Source: Victivallales bacterium
Lineage (GTDB): Bacteria; Verrucomicrobiota; Lentisphaeria; Oligosphaerales; Oligosphaeraceae
Assembly (NCBI GenBank): GCA_017538465.1
Contig: JAFYIW010000172.1
Span: 1-13,313, forward strand
DNA length: 13,313 nt
Reading direction: 5' to 3'
Shown: positions 1 to 7,815 of the stretch, piece after piece
How positions within the stretch are numbered: the first letter of the stretch is position 1
How the letters are laid out: each line of letters begins with the position of its first letter
Program-made: the position numbers and the translations under genes
The notes under the pieces: model-generated
Database searches by the model: none
What the model was told of the DNA's origin: nothing
The model's input: only the letters and a program-made list of their open reading frames with translations

Positions 1-568
1 AGGCAAGCGACAGCGTGCCGCCCTCGTTGCCGAGCGTATAATTGTAATCGCCCGAACTCAGCGTACCGCCGACGGTGATCGTGCCGAGGTCGGCGCCAAG
101 GTCGGTAAAGACGGTCACGGTCTCGGCGAAGGACGCCGCGCCCCCGGCGAGGGTGTAGACTCCGAGCTCCTGCGTCTCGGATACCGTTATGGTATAGGAA
201 GGAGTACCACCGATGAGCGAAAGATCGTTGACGAGCACCGCATTGTCTGGGGTGAGTCCCGAGATGTCGAAGTCGATGACGCCTGCATCGACTTCGACCG
301 TCGCGCCGTCGGCAAGGGTCAGAGCGCCAGTCACCTTGCCGCCGTTGGTGACATAAATGCCTCCGCTGATATTGACGGTGGTATCGGTCACCGTACCGCC
401 ATCAAAGACAAACAACTTTCCGGCGCCATTGATGGCAGTCGAGGTCGCCGTTCCGCCGCTATAAACGCATACGCTGCCAAAGCTGTTGACGGTGGTCTCG
501 GTCGCCGTCACGCCGCTGAAGACATTAAAAACTTCGTTTTCGACGATTGCTCCGGTCACAGTGGACAT
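1..568 (-). CDS. AIDA-type strand-loop-strand repeat protein (autotransporter passenger-like), 3' end outside window
   Basis: This is a partial gene: 189 codons from an ATG at 568 run off the left edge without a stop. The N-terminus carries about four 19-20-residue Gly/Thr/Val-rich repeats (residues 13-32, 33-51, 52-70, 71-90), with units such as VYSGGTATSTAINGAG and VFDGGTVTDTTVN. This is the pattern of AIDA/TibA passenger repeats, which fold as a beta-helix and carry O-linked heptose on Ser/Thr. From about residue 90 it changes to acidic, hydrophobic beta-rich sequence. A good ribosome site (AGGAG, 578-582, 9-nt spacer) fixes the start. The protein begins directly with repeats and shows no signal peptide, unlike classical autotransporters, so its export route is unknown. 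The gene directly upstream on the same strand is a TibC-type heptosyltransferase, with 51 bp between them, which suggests an enzyme-substrate operon. Repeat type: high confidence. Surface location: inference. Confidence 0.8.
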   Translation of the reverse strand, partial: MSTVTGAIVENEVFNVFSGVTATETTVNSFGSVCVYSGGTATSTAINGAGKLFVFDGGTVTDTTVNISGGIYVTNGGKVTGALTLADGATVEVDAGVIDFDISGLTPDNAVLVNDLSLIGGTPSYTITVSETQELGVYTLAGGAASFAETVTVFTDLGADLGTITVGGTLSSGDYNYTLGNEGGTLSLA

Positions 569-577
569 TGCACGTTT

Positions 578-582
578 CTCCT
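578..582 (-). promoter_or_regulatory. Ribosome binding site of the AIDA-repeat gene
   Basis: AGGAG lies nine bases before the ATG at 568. It sets the start of a protein that otherwise lacks a recognisable N-terminal signal, so the missing signal peptide is unlikely to come from a misplaced start. Confidence 0.65.
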
Positions 583-619
583 AGGTCTAGGTATCTGAAA
601 GGGTGCGGCTATGGGAAAG

Positions 620-1981
620 TCAGTTCTCCGCCGGTCGGAAGGTCGGGATTTTCTTGATGGTGGCGATGACCTGCTCGGGGGAGATGAGCCGCGTGCACTC
701 GAACTGGCGGTCGTCGCCCTTGTGGCGCGGGCACCAGAGGAAGTCGAAGTGGTCGAAGTTCTCGCGCATGTCATTCCAGCAGGAATGGCAGGTATGGTAG
801 TTGATGATGCGATAGGGGGTGTGGAACTCGTTGGTGGGATGGGTGAAGCCCGAAATCATCACGATGGGCACCTGGCAGCCCCACGCCACCCACGAGAGCC
901 CGCTGGAGAGTCCGATGAAGAAGTCCGCATCCTTGATGAGGTCCACGCGTTCCTGCAAGGGCCGGTCGCCCGTGAAGTCCTCCGCCCCGTAGGGGATGTA
1001 GTTCCAATGCAGGCCAATGCCGTGGACCTTCTCCTTGTCGATGCACAGCACGCGGTAGCCGTTGTCCTTCAGGAATTTGACCACCGTCAGCCAGCCGAAG
1101 GGGTTGTTCCAGTACTTCGCCTGGCTGGAGGACTGCGCGGCGATGCAGACGTACTTCTCCTGGATTTGACGCGGGGCGGAGAGGTTGAAGCGCGGCGGGA
1201 GGTCGTCCAGGTCCGTGCCGTCCAGTCCGAGGATGTATCCCGCCGTGCGATGGAGGCCGATGTAGCGGAAGTCGATGGGCTGGTTGTCCACGTCGCCCCG
1301 GAAGAAGAGTCCCATGTAGTAGGAGGCGTAGGGGCGGTATTTGACGGTGTCCTCAGGCGCGATGAAGGTGATGTCGGGGTATTGGTCCTTGACCAGCGTG
1401 GCGATCCAGGGCGTCATCACGCAGATGAGTTTGCATTGGTGCTTTTTCTGGAAGCGTTCGACGTAGGAGAACCAGCCGATGGAGTCGCCGATGGTGCCCA
1501 CGGGCAGCTGCACCATCACCTCCTGGTCCTTCAAGTCCATGTCATGCTGGAAGATCGGCTTGTCGTTGCCCTTCTCGTGGATGATGAGCCGGAACTTGAT
1601 GTAGAACTTCTTGACGGAGGTGATGAAGGCCCCGGGCTGGGTGTCGTTGCTGTAGAGGATGACCCCCGTGTCGATGTCCATGAAGGTGACATGGTAGGTC
1701 TTGTCGTTGCGGGGGAAGAGAATCCGAATGCCGTGGTTGAAGTCAAATTTAATACCATCAACTGCATCTAACACAGGGATTTGTGGTATTTCTCCATAAA
1801 TTGACTTCTGGGCGCCGTCCGGACGCTTCTGCCCCGGCGCCAAATCCGGGTCGCCCGTGGTTTTCGCTGGAGCAGGAGGCACTGGTTTTGAAGACGCGGG
1901 CGTGGCGGCGGGAACCGCCGTGTTGATGCTGTAGTTTCCGGCATTCGCGCCGAAGTCAGGATTGAAGATGAAATTAGGCAT
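620..1981 (-). CDS. Autotransporter strand-loop-strand O-heptosyltransferase (TibC/Aah family)
   Basis: Predicted to transfer heptose from ADP-heptose to Ser/Thr of strand-loop-strand repeats in the cytoplasm, as TibC and Aah do for TibA and AIDA-I. The GT-B-like C-terminal half has the family-type segment AAQSSSQAKYWNNPFGW, then a Rossmann-like part ending in GLSSGLSWVAWG. Near the end are four cysteines spaced C-x2-C-x15-C-x11-C (about 398, 401, 417, 429), matching the Fe(III)-binding finger known in TibC. The N-terminal 60 residues are an Ala/Pro-rich, probably disordered extension. I chose the ATG at 1981 (protein begins MPNFIFNPDF, 453 aa) because the 20 extra residues from an ATG at 2041 look like random sequence; the upstream GGA is a weak ribosome site. 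The next gene downstream is an AIDA-repeat protein, the expected substrate, in the same order as aah-aidA. Family: high confidence. Sugar donor: inferred from relatives. Confidence 0.88.
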   Translation of the reverse strand: MPNFIFNPDFGANAGNYSINTAVPAATPASSKPVPPAPAKTTGDPDLAPGQKRPDGAQKSIYGEIPQIPVLDAVDGIKFDFNHGIRILFPRNDKTYHVTFMDIDTGVILYSNDTQPGAFITSVKKFYIKFRLIIHEKGNDKPIFQHDMDLKDQEVMVQLPVGTIGDSIGWFSYVERFQKKHQCKLICVMTPWIATLVKDQYPDITFIAPEDTVKYRPYASYYMGLFFRGDVDNQPIDFRYIGLHRTAGYILGLDGTDLDDLPPRFNLSAPRQIQEKYVCIAAQSSSQAKYWNNPFGWLTVVKFLKDNGYRVLCIDKEKVHGIGLHWNYIPYGAEDFTGDRPLQERVDLIKDADFFIGLSSGLSWVAWGCQVPIVMISGFTHPTNEFHTPYRIINYHTCHSCWNDMRENFDHFDFLWCPRHKGDDRQFECTRLISPEQVIATIKKIPTFRPAEN

Positions 1982-2137
1982 ACGATTCCGTAATTTGTGT
2001 GGTGTTTGATGAATGCGTTGCAGACTCTGAGGGATTTGCATGTCTCACGCAGACGCGCACAGATTAGTCATGCATCATGGTGTGGTGTTGTAACTTTGCC
2101 TATTCGCGGTGGGTTGTATGATGAACAAACGCAATCG

Positions 2138-2185
2138 GGAATCACGTCAGGGGTTGAAATCCTCCCAAAGCGGCCCAGTGATTCC
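2138..2185. repeat. Inverted repeat just after the CBM9-like gene
   Basis: GGAATCAC (2138-2145) and GTGATTCC (2178-2185) are perfect 8-bp arms around a 32-bp loop. Further GGG/CCC pairing is possible inside after a bulge. It begins two bases beyond the stop codon of the CBM9-like gene ending at 2187, so it would form at the mRNA 3' end. No T tract follows on the minus strand, so a classical rho-independent terminator is not supported. The rest of the gap down to 1982 holds no gene and no convincing promoter. Confidence 0.4.
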
Positions 2186-2186
2186 A

Positions 2187-2879
2187 TCACGCATCCTCAA
2201 ACAGGATCGTCCCGAAAAATTGAGGCTGGTGGAAATTCAGCGGCTCCAAGGGTTGCCAGGCCATCCAGTGCGGATGCGCGAGCTTGTCGCCGCATTTGTA
2301 GAAGTTCGCGCTCCATTTCGTGCCGGAGCGCAGGGCGAGTGGTGCGCCCCAGTACTTCTCCAGCACCGCCAGGGGAATCTGGAAGCGCATCTGCCAGGTC
2401 TGCGGACAGAATTCCTCAGGGTCGATGATGCCGGGACGGGTGCTTCGCACGCCTAGGCGCGCACCGTCCTCCGGCGTCAATTTGGTGAAGTCCACGAAGC
2501 CGGTGGGCGTGCGCGTCCAATCCCGGATGAACGAGGAAAGGCAGGTCCCTCCGATGCTCATCTCCAGGTTGAAATACGGCCCCTGGTCATAGCCGGGACG
2601 GAAGAAGAACTCCACGCAGGAGTCATGGCAGACATCCGAGTTGAAGACGGTCTTCACCGCACGCACGGAGACATCGTCCACCTTGAAGATGCCGTAGATG
2701 TTCGCAGCATCATATTGCAATTTCGCCTGGACGACGGGACGCGGCGCATTCGCGCTGGCGGCGTGCACCCATGCGATCTGGACGGTCTCGGCTTTCGCCC
2801 AGTCCGCATCATCCCAAAGGGCATCCAGGGATGGTGGATTCGTGGCTTTCTTGACTAGGTATTTGGCATCTAAACCCAT
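2187..2879 (-). CDS. CBM9-like carbohydrate-binding domain protein, no signal peptide
   Basis: A 230-residue protein that is essentially one beta-sandwich domain of the carbohydrate-binding family 9-like (DOMON-related) type. Supporting motifs are LDALWDDADW near the N-terminus, YDAANIYGIFKVDD (about 56-69), NSDVCHDSCVEFFFRPG (about 80-96) and a C-terminal WSANFYKCGD...HPHWMAW block. It has no signal peptide or membrane segment, so it is probably cytoplasmic. Related stand-alone domains occur in polysaccharide-degrading bacteria, but their ligands are mostly unknown. The preceding gene (3770-2979) is a paralogue sharing both motif blocks and carries a lipoprotein signal, so a duplication is likely. 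The ATG at 2879 has no Shine-Dalgarno: a GGTTAAA heptamer array ends ten bases before it. Domain: good confidence. Substrate unknown. Confidence 0.75.
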   Translation of the reverse strand: MGLDAKYLVKKATNPPSLDALWDDADWAKAETVQIAWVHAASANAPRPVVQAKLQYDAANIYGIFKVDDVSVRAVKTVFNSDVCHDSCVEFFFRPGYDQGPYFNLEMSIGGTCLSSFIRDWTRTPTGFVDFTKLTPEDGARLGVRSTRPGIIDPEEFCPQTWQMRFQIPLAVLEKYWGAPLALRSGTKWSANFYKCGDKLAHPHWMAWQPLEPLNFHQPQFFGTILFEDA

Positions 2880-2889
2880 AAATATTAGA

Positions 2890-2910
2890 GGTTAAAGGTT
2901 AAAGGTTAAA
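2890..2910. repeat. Heptanucleotide tandem repeat (GGTTAAA)x3
   Basis: Three perfect copies of GGTTAAA lie ten bases upstream of the minus-strand ATG at 2879, where a ribosome binding site would normally be. It resembles the short tandemly repeated repetitive (STRR-type) heptamers described in cyanobacteria; assignment to a named family is not possible by eye. Confidence 0.85.
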
Positions 2911-2925
2911 GTCAGGTCTCTGGTT

Positions 2926-2959
2926 CCGGGACATCCGGGACATCCGGGACATCCGGGAC
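2926..2959. repeat. 9-bp tandem repeat (CCGGGACAT), 3.8 copies
   Basis: CCGGGACAT is repeated three times and followed by CCGGGAC. It sits in the gap between the two CBM9-like genes, 16 bp from the GGTTAAA array and 19 bp from the stop of the lipoprotein gene (2979). A 16-base motif, CAGGTCTCTGGTTCCG (2913-2928), links the two arrays and recurs beside the large GC-rich array at 9193-9207. Confidence 0.85.
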
Positions 2960-2978
2960 TTGACCTTGTGACCTGGTC

Positions 2979-3770
2979 TTATTCGAAGATGATTTCCTGG
3001 AAGCACTCGGGGATATGGTAGGCAAGATACGGCAGGGGCGCCCAGCTCACCCATCGGGGATGGCTGGAGAGATCCGCGCAATGGTAGAAGTTCGCCATGA
3101 ACTTCTGGCCGGAGAGATCCCCGATGGGACCGCCGTAGGGTTCGTAGGCCGCCATCGGGATTTTGAAGTTGATGGACCATTTGACCGGACCGGGCATCTC
3201 CGGCGAGATGATGCGTTTATACACGCTGTACATCTCGACCAACGCCTGATGCTCCGGCGCAAGGTAGCGTTCGCCCATCCATGGATTTTGCGCATCTGGA
3301 TGGAACTGCGTCAGATATGCACCCGACAACGAGAACTCGCAGTTGCCATACCACTTGGCGCCCTGAGGCTGGAAGAAGAACTCCGCACAGGTGTCCAGAC
3401 ATACATCCGAGTTGTTGAGGGAATGCGTTGCGATGACGAAGCGGTCGTTGTCCGTGTGGTAGATCGCGTAGATGTTTTTGCCGTCATGAAGGAGTTTCAC
3501 CTGGATGGTCACGTAGTAGAATTTGCTCTCCGGACGGAAATTCGTAAGCGTGAGCGTCTCGGCGGCCTCCCACCGATAGTCCTCCCAGCCAGCCAGCAGC
3601 AGCCTGGAGGCGACTTTTTCGGAGACACGATGGACCGTGTAGGTCTCCGGCATCACTGGCGGACGATGCGGGTTGACGGCGAAGATGTCCACCGGCTCTT
3701 TCCGAGCGGTGGCGCAACCGGCCAGAAGCAAAATCAGAGCGAAGCCCATGAACGAAAGCAATCTATTCAT
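2979..3770 (-). CDS. CBM9-like carbohydrate-binding lipoprotein
   Basis: A 263-residue protein with a clear lipoprotein signal: MNRLL, a hydrophobic stretch to residue 16, then the lipobox LLAGC with the lipidated cysteine at 19. It should be membrane-anchored on the periplasmic or outer face. The rest matches a CBM9-like domain and resembles the next gene: HDGKNIYAIYHTDND (about 95-109), NSDVCLDTCAEFFFQP (about 120-135) and FMANFYHCADLSSHPRWVSW near the C-terminus. A strong ribosome site (AAAGGAG, 3776-3782, 5-nt spacer) fixes the start. The phosphatidylserine decarboxylase gene ends 36 bp upstream, so cotranscription is likely. It may hold oligosaccharides at the cell surface for the cytoplasmic hydrolases encoded nearby; that role is inference. 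Confidence 0.82.
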   Translation of the reverse strand: MNRLLSFMGFALILLLAGCATARKEPVDIFAVNPHRPPVMPETYTVHRVSEKVASRLLLAGWEDYRWEAAETLTLTNFRPESKFYYVTIQVKLLHDGKNIYAIYHTDNDRFVIATHSLNNSDVCLDTCAEFFFQPQGAKWYGNCEFSLSGAYLTQFHPDAQNPWMGERYLAPEHQALVEMYSVYKRIISPEMPGPVKWSINFKIPMAAYEPYGGPIGDLSGQKFMANFYHCADLSSHPRWVSWAPLPYLAYHIPECFQEIIFE

Positions 3771-3775
3771 AATAA

Positions 3776-3782
3776 CTCCTTT
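3776..3782 (-). promoter_or_regulatory. Strong ribosome binding site of the CBM9-like lipoprotein gene
   Basis: AAAGGAG with a five-base spacer to the ATG at 3770. It contrasts with the paralogous gene at 2879, which has no such site. Confidence 0.75.
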
Positions 3783-3806
3783 ACTACAATTATTTATTAA
3801 GCAAAA

Positions 3807-4712
3807 TCATCGCATCCAGGTTCCGATGGCGGAATTGACCTTCACGAGAGTCTCGATGCCCTGCGCGCTGTGTTCGACAAGGTCGTCGTCAAAACGCATG
3901 GCACCTGGCGGAAAGACCATGATGACGGTGGAGCCCCCGAAGGTGAAGAAGCCCGCCTCGTCGCCACGGGCAAAGGTGGACGCCTCGTTGTCATGAATGG
4001 AAGCCACGCCGAAGGCGCCGACGGAAATCATCGCGCATGGAGCCTCCGAATGTGCCAATTGCATGATTCGCACGGTGCGCAGGTTCTCGGCAAAGACCTT
4101 GAAACCCAGGGAGAGCGCCAAGGGATTCACAGAGTGGTATTTGCCGCGCAGACGCCAGTATCTCAGCGTCGTGCCCGCATCCGGAAAGTGGTAGCGGTGG
4201 TAGTCGGCGGGACACAACCGACAGACCATCAGGCTGCCGCCCGCCAACTGTCGCACGAACTGCGCCCCTTCATTCCCCAGCAGCTCCGTCACCGAGAAAG
4301 GCACGCCCTTCACGGGAACCGCCACGCCCGCCGGGATATTCGGAAAGACGGTCAGGCGACAGTCCGCGGGAGAAATCACCTTCGAGGCATCCTCCGGCAA
4401 AGGCCGTGCATTGGGCTTCAACGCACGGGCGAAGAAGTCATTGAACGAACGGAAGCCGCCTGCCGGCACCACCGCCTCGTCCATCGGAATTCCCAGCTGT
4501 TCCACGGCGGGGGCGATTTTTTTGGTGGATGCGCGGGTGTTCAGGTACCAGCCCATCATTCGCGAGAAGGCGGCGCATCCGAAGAGCGGCCAGCGCAAAA
4601 GCCCCCGAATCGGCGAGCAATAGGCCCAGCGCAGCCATTTGTCGCCCAACACGGTCTCATGGCAGAGCTTGCCGCTGGCGCGATCGAAGTAAACTGGGGA
4701 TTCCTGTTGCAT
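3807..4712 (-). CDS. psd: Phosphatidylserine decarboxylase proenzyme
   Basis: Converts phosphatidylserine to phosphatidylethanolamine at the cytoplasmic membrane. The 301-residue protein has the expected active-site elements: SPAD (Asp117), PADYHRYHFP (His172/His175) and FTFGGST (259-262), where self-cleavage before Ser261 would make the pyruvoyl group and split the chain into a large beta and a small (about 41-residue) alpha subunit. The GGST form and the length fit the larger PSD-B-like subgroup. The start is probably the ATG at 4712, preceded by GAAGGAAA. An in-frame TTG at 4724 adds four residues (the second to fourth being RRK) and cannot be excluded. The gene lies 67 bp after the large hydrolase and 36 bp before the CBM9 lipoprotein. 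No phosphatidylserine synthase gene is in view. Confidence 0.93.
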   Translation of the reverse strand: MQQESPVYFDRASGKLCHETVLGDKWLRWAYCSPIRGLLRWPLFGCAAFSRMMGWYLNTRASTKKIAPAVEQLGIPMDEAVVPAGGFRSFNDFFARALKPNARPLPEDASKVISPADCRLTVFPNIPAGVAVPVKGVPFSVTELLGNEGAQFVRQLAGGSLMVCRLCPADYHRYHFPDAGTTLRYWRLRGKYHSVNPLALSLGFKVFAENLRTVRIMQLAHSEAPCAMISVGAFGVASIHDNEASTFARGDEAGFFTFGGSTVIMVFPPGAMRFDDDLVEHSAQGIETLVKVNSAIGTWMR

Positions 4713-4770
4713 TTTCCTTCGCAACTCCGCAAGGGAATTCTACAAGTTGGGGACTACTCTACAGGACGGC

Positions 4771-4795
4771 AATTACGAATTACGAATTACGAATT
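4771..4795. repeat. Heptanucleotide tandem repeat (AATTACG)x3.6 overlapping a gene end
   Basis: AATTACG occurs three times and is followed by AATT. Read on the minus strand it encodes the last residues (IRNS) and the TAA stop of the large glycosyl hydrolase ending at 4780, so it overlaps the coding sequence. The unit is not a multiple of three, so a change in copy number would move the stop. Confidence 0.85.
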
Positions 4796-7700
4796 GTTTT
4801 TACGCCTTGCTTCACGAAGCAGTAGCCGTCATTCCAGGGAGCCGCGTCGTGCGGGGTGAAGACCCCGCCAGGCGTCTTGTAGAAGTGGTACGGGCAGACA
4901 CCGTGGGAGTCCCCGTCCTGGAGGTGATGCGGACCGAGCATGTTGCGTAGGCTGGTCACCAACTTTAGGCGGATGACATTCGCCCCTGGCTTCAGCATTC
5001 CTGCAGGAATGGCCAGTTCGTAGTCGGGCATTGTCAGGGCGCCGATGCACTGTCCATTGACTGTGACTTCCAGCACGGAAGCGAAGACCTCGCTGAACCG
5101 CACGGCATACTGCTTGTTGGCTTCCTCAGTCGTCAGTTCGACCGTCTGCTCCAGTTCAAGGGCACCAGAGAAGAACGGCCTGCCCCAAAGCCCCACGTCA
5201 GTCCCCTGGACCAGCTTGGATGGCACGGTCAAGGCGAAGTTCCCAGTATAGCGGGTGGAGTCCGCCGTGAGCTCCTGCCAGACGCCTGGCGTGGCGACGC
5301 CGAAGTCGCCCGCCAGATAGACCGCCTCGATTTCGCTGTGGTAGGAGAGCTTGTTCTTCTCGCTCTCGAAGATTTTGCCGCGTCGGATGCACTCGTAGGT
5401 CTCTTCGGTCTGGAAGAACTCGCCCTCCAGACGGATGACATTGCGGCCGCATTTCAGTTGCGGGCCAATCGCGATGCGCTCGAACGCCTTGTCCCGGAAG
5501 AAGCCTTGAGCGACATTGCTGACCGCCTGCCCATTCACCAGAATCTTCTGGCGTTCCGGATGCTCGACGAGCAAATCCACCGGCGTCCCCAACGCAAATT
5601 GCTCATCCACCTCGAAGGCGTATTCCAGAACAATGGGCAGCGGCCGCTCGAATTTCAGCAGCTCGTCGTGGATAGTCAGGACATACTCGTGCGCAAAGAG
5701 TTCCTTGCCCTCCGCCTCGCAACGGCAGTGGTCCAGCGTGAGGAGATTCTCGGTGGAGCCGACGATTTGCCAAGCATCGCCCAGCGGCAATGTAGCAGCG
5801 ACGGGCACCTCGGTAGCAGCGGCGGGCACCTCGTAGTCCCGTGCCAGCAGCACCAAGTCGCCGACGGCCTCGAAGCGGTGCTCCAGCACGCAGACGTCGC
5901 CCTCGCGGTGATAGGCAAGCGGGACCACTTCTCCAGTGGAGACATCGTAGCGTTCCAGTCCTTTGCCGGAAATGCGAATCACCGCCTTGAAGGCCTTCTC
6001 GCGGTTGTTGTTGACGATGTAGTAGAGCACGGCGGGTTTGCCGTCAAAGTCCGCAAAGGAGCGGCTGGTGGCATTGAGGTCCGGCAACGCCCTGCCCTCC
6101 GGCGTCCGCAGACCAACCGCGCGGCAGTCGGCGGGCAACGCCGCCACGAGAGCCTCGGCGGAGTCAAACCACTGCACCTTGGCAAGCAGAGCATCGCCGG
6201 AATGGTCCACTCCCGCGACATAGAAGCCATGCTCCAAGTCATTGCGCAATCCGTAGATTCGACCACCCTGCTCCGCAAACTGCTTCAGCATCGTGAACTG
6301 AACGTCGCCCAGATTCGAGAGTTTCGGCAGAATCACCACATCGTAGGACTGTGCGCCGATGACGAGTTCGCCCTTGGAAACCTTGCCGTGACGGCGCATG
6401 AGTTCCTCGTCGCCATAATGGTGGTTCACCTGGCTGGCCTCCAGCAGGTCGGTGAGCGCGTGGAAAGCCTGGTCGTATTCATCCAGCTTGCCGTTGTCGC
6501 GGTCGTTGTAGTTGGTGAAGGAGGTGGCACCAGGCTGGAGGAGCAATGTGCGGTAGTGGACGTCGCCCGCCGCCAGCAGAGTGCCCAGACGGCTGAAGTA
6601 GTCGTTGAAGGGCTTGTAGTAGTCCCACCACGGCTGATGGATGAAAAGCGACGCGGGGTAGTCGCGCTTGCGGATGCCGCGCAGACTGTAGCCCTCCAGA
6701 TGCTGGCACAGGAAATTCACGCCATGCACGTACTGCCACTGCGCCAGCCACTTGAGGTCGGCGAAGGAGACCGCCCAGCCGCACAGTGCGAAGGTCTCGG
6801 AGAGGATCTGGCGACGCCCCGTCTGGGCGGCGGCGCTGAAGAGTCCGAGCGGACAGGTCACCCACGTGAAATAGCGACCAAGATTGTCCATGCCAGGGAT
6901 GTCAAAGTATTCATAATGCGGCATGGCGACACCGTTGCTGCAAATTTGGTGGTGCAGTGTTTCTTCCAGCACCAGATGTCCGGTCAACTGCCAGCCATGC
7001 GCATGGCACCAGTTCTGAATCTGGTGCATGAAATTCTCCGAGAAGAGGCGGGTGATCAACAGCCAGAAACGGTGGCGCGTCTGGCGATAGTCATCTCCGA
7101 TTTCGTAGAAGAGCTGCGGAAGACGCGGCAGCAGTTCGTCGCCATACGCCTGGCGGTATTCGGTCTCCAGAATAAATGACCAGGGCGTGCCGTTTCGGGA
7201 AATCTGCGGCTCGTCCGTGAAGAAACCGCGCATCGCCTTGCGCTCTGGTTGCGGCAGGACATCGTAGTATTTCTCATGGGTGGAATGGAGAAATTCCGCA
7301 ATCACCTTTCCGTCAAGAGTATCCACATAATAGGGATTGACCTCGAAATAGGCCGCCAGACCACCCTCCGACGGGAGGCTGTCCGCATTGGCTACCATCT
7401 GGCCGTTTTTATCATAAACGGCAATGCGGTGTTCGACTTCCGCAGCCTCTTTGGCATCCTTGATTTCCTTGATCCGCAAGTATTTTTGCTGATAGATCAG
7501 GCCCTTGCCATTGACCAGGCCGCCGCCGAAGCCGGAGGGCCACCCGTCCTCGTCATACGCCCAGGCGTTCATGCCCAGACGTTCCGCCGCCTGGATGCAG
7601 GCATTCGTGACTTCGAACCACTCCCTGGACAAGTACTCCGTGAGCAATCCGCCACGCGCATGCATGAAAAAACCGCCGATGCCCTGCTCGTGCATCAATT

Positions 7701-7809
7701 CAATCTGACGGACGCACTCCTCCGCCTCCAGCTTGTCATTCCAGCTCCAGAATGGCACTGGTCGGTTGCACGAGGGAGGAGTCTTTGCGATTTCGTAGGG
7801 AGTATGCAT
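4780..7809 (-). CDS. Large glycosyl hydrolase, GH106-like / jelly-roll type (putative)
   Basis: About 1009 residues with no signal peptide, so probably cytoplasmic. The N-terminal half looks like a TIM-barrel hydrolase: RPVPFWSWNDKLEAEE (16-31), GIGGFFMHARGG (43-54), YDEDGWPSG (85-93), TDEPQ (198-202) and TGHLVLEE (276-283). The acidic residues in these blocks are candidate catalytic groups. The C-terminal part has a galactose-binding-like jelly-roll (LWGRPFFSGALELEQTVEL onward). Proteins of this build are annotated as glycosyl hydrolases related to alpha-L-rhamnosidase GH106, but the substrate cannot be read from sequence. I chose the ATG at 7809. A longer frame to 7911 would translate a heptamer repeat (ISHFSFLI) and has no homology-like content. 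The start lacks a usable ribosome site, and the last residues and stop come from the AATTACG repeat. Family level: moderate confidence. Confidence 0.78.
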   Translation of the reverse strand: MHTPYEIAKTPPSCNRPVPFWSWNDKLEAEECVRQIELMHEQGIGGFFMHARGGLLTEYLSREWFEVTNACIQAAERLGMNAWAYDEDGWPSGFGGGLVNGKGLIYQQKYLRIKEIKDAKEAAEVEHRIAVYDKNGQMVANADSLPSEGGLAAYFEVNPYYVDTLDGKVIAEFLHSTHEKYYDVLPQPERKAMRGFFTDEPQISRNGTPWSFILETEYRQAYGDELLPRLPQLFYEIGDDYRQTRHRFWLLITRLFSENFMHQIQNWCHAHGWQLTGHLVLEETLHHQICSNGVAMPHYEYFDIPGMDNLGRYFTWVTCPLGLFSAAAQTGRRQILSETFALCGWAVSFADLKWLAQWQYVHGVNFLCQHLEGYSLRGIRKRDYPASLFIHQPWWDYYKPFNDYFSRLGTLLAAGDVHYRTLLLQPGATSFTNYNDRDNGKLDEYDQAFHALTDLLEASQVNHHYGDEELMRRHGKVSKGELVIGAQSYDVVILPKLSNLGDVQFTMLKQFAEQGGRIYGLRNDLEHGFYVAGVDHSGDALLAKVQWFDSAEALVAALPADCRAVGLRTPEGRALPDLNATSRSFADFDGKPAVLYYIVNNNREKAFKAVIRISGKGLERYDVSTGEVVPLAYHREGDVCVLEHRFEAVGDLVLLARDYEVPAAATEVPVAATLPLGDAWQIVGSTENLLTLDHCRCEAEGKELFAHEYVLTIHDELLKFERPLPIVLEYAFEVDEQFALGTPVDLLVEHPERQKILVNGQAVSNVAQGFFRDKAFERIAIGPQLKCGRNVIRLEGEFFQTEETYECIRRGKIFESEKNKLSYHSEIEAVYLAGDFGVATPGVWQELTADSTRYTGNFALTVPSKLVQGTDVGLWGRPFFSGALELEQTVELTTEEANKQYAVRFSEVFASVLEVTVNGQCIGALTMPDYELAIPAGMLKPGANVIRLKLVTSLRNMLGPHHLQDGDSHGVCPYHFYKTPGGVFTPHDAAPWNDGYCFVKQGVKTIRNS

Positions 7810-7815
7810 TCCGAT

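Noticed and set aside
611..1771. Long plus-strand frame of 386 codons
   Set aside because: It is antisense to the heptosyltransferase, is Val/Asp/Glu/His-rich without domain-like motifs, and arises from GC-rich codon bias on the other strand.
5338..7179. 613-codon plus-strand frame
   Set aside because: Antisense shadow of the large glycosyl hydrolase, with low-information Val/Leu/Gln/His-rich sequence.
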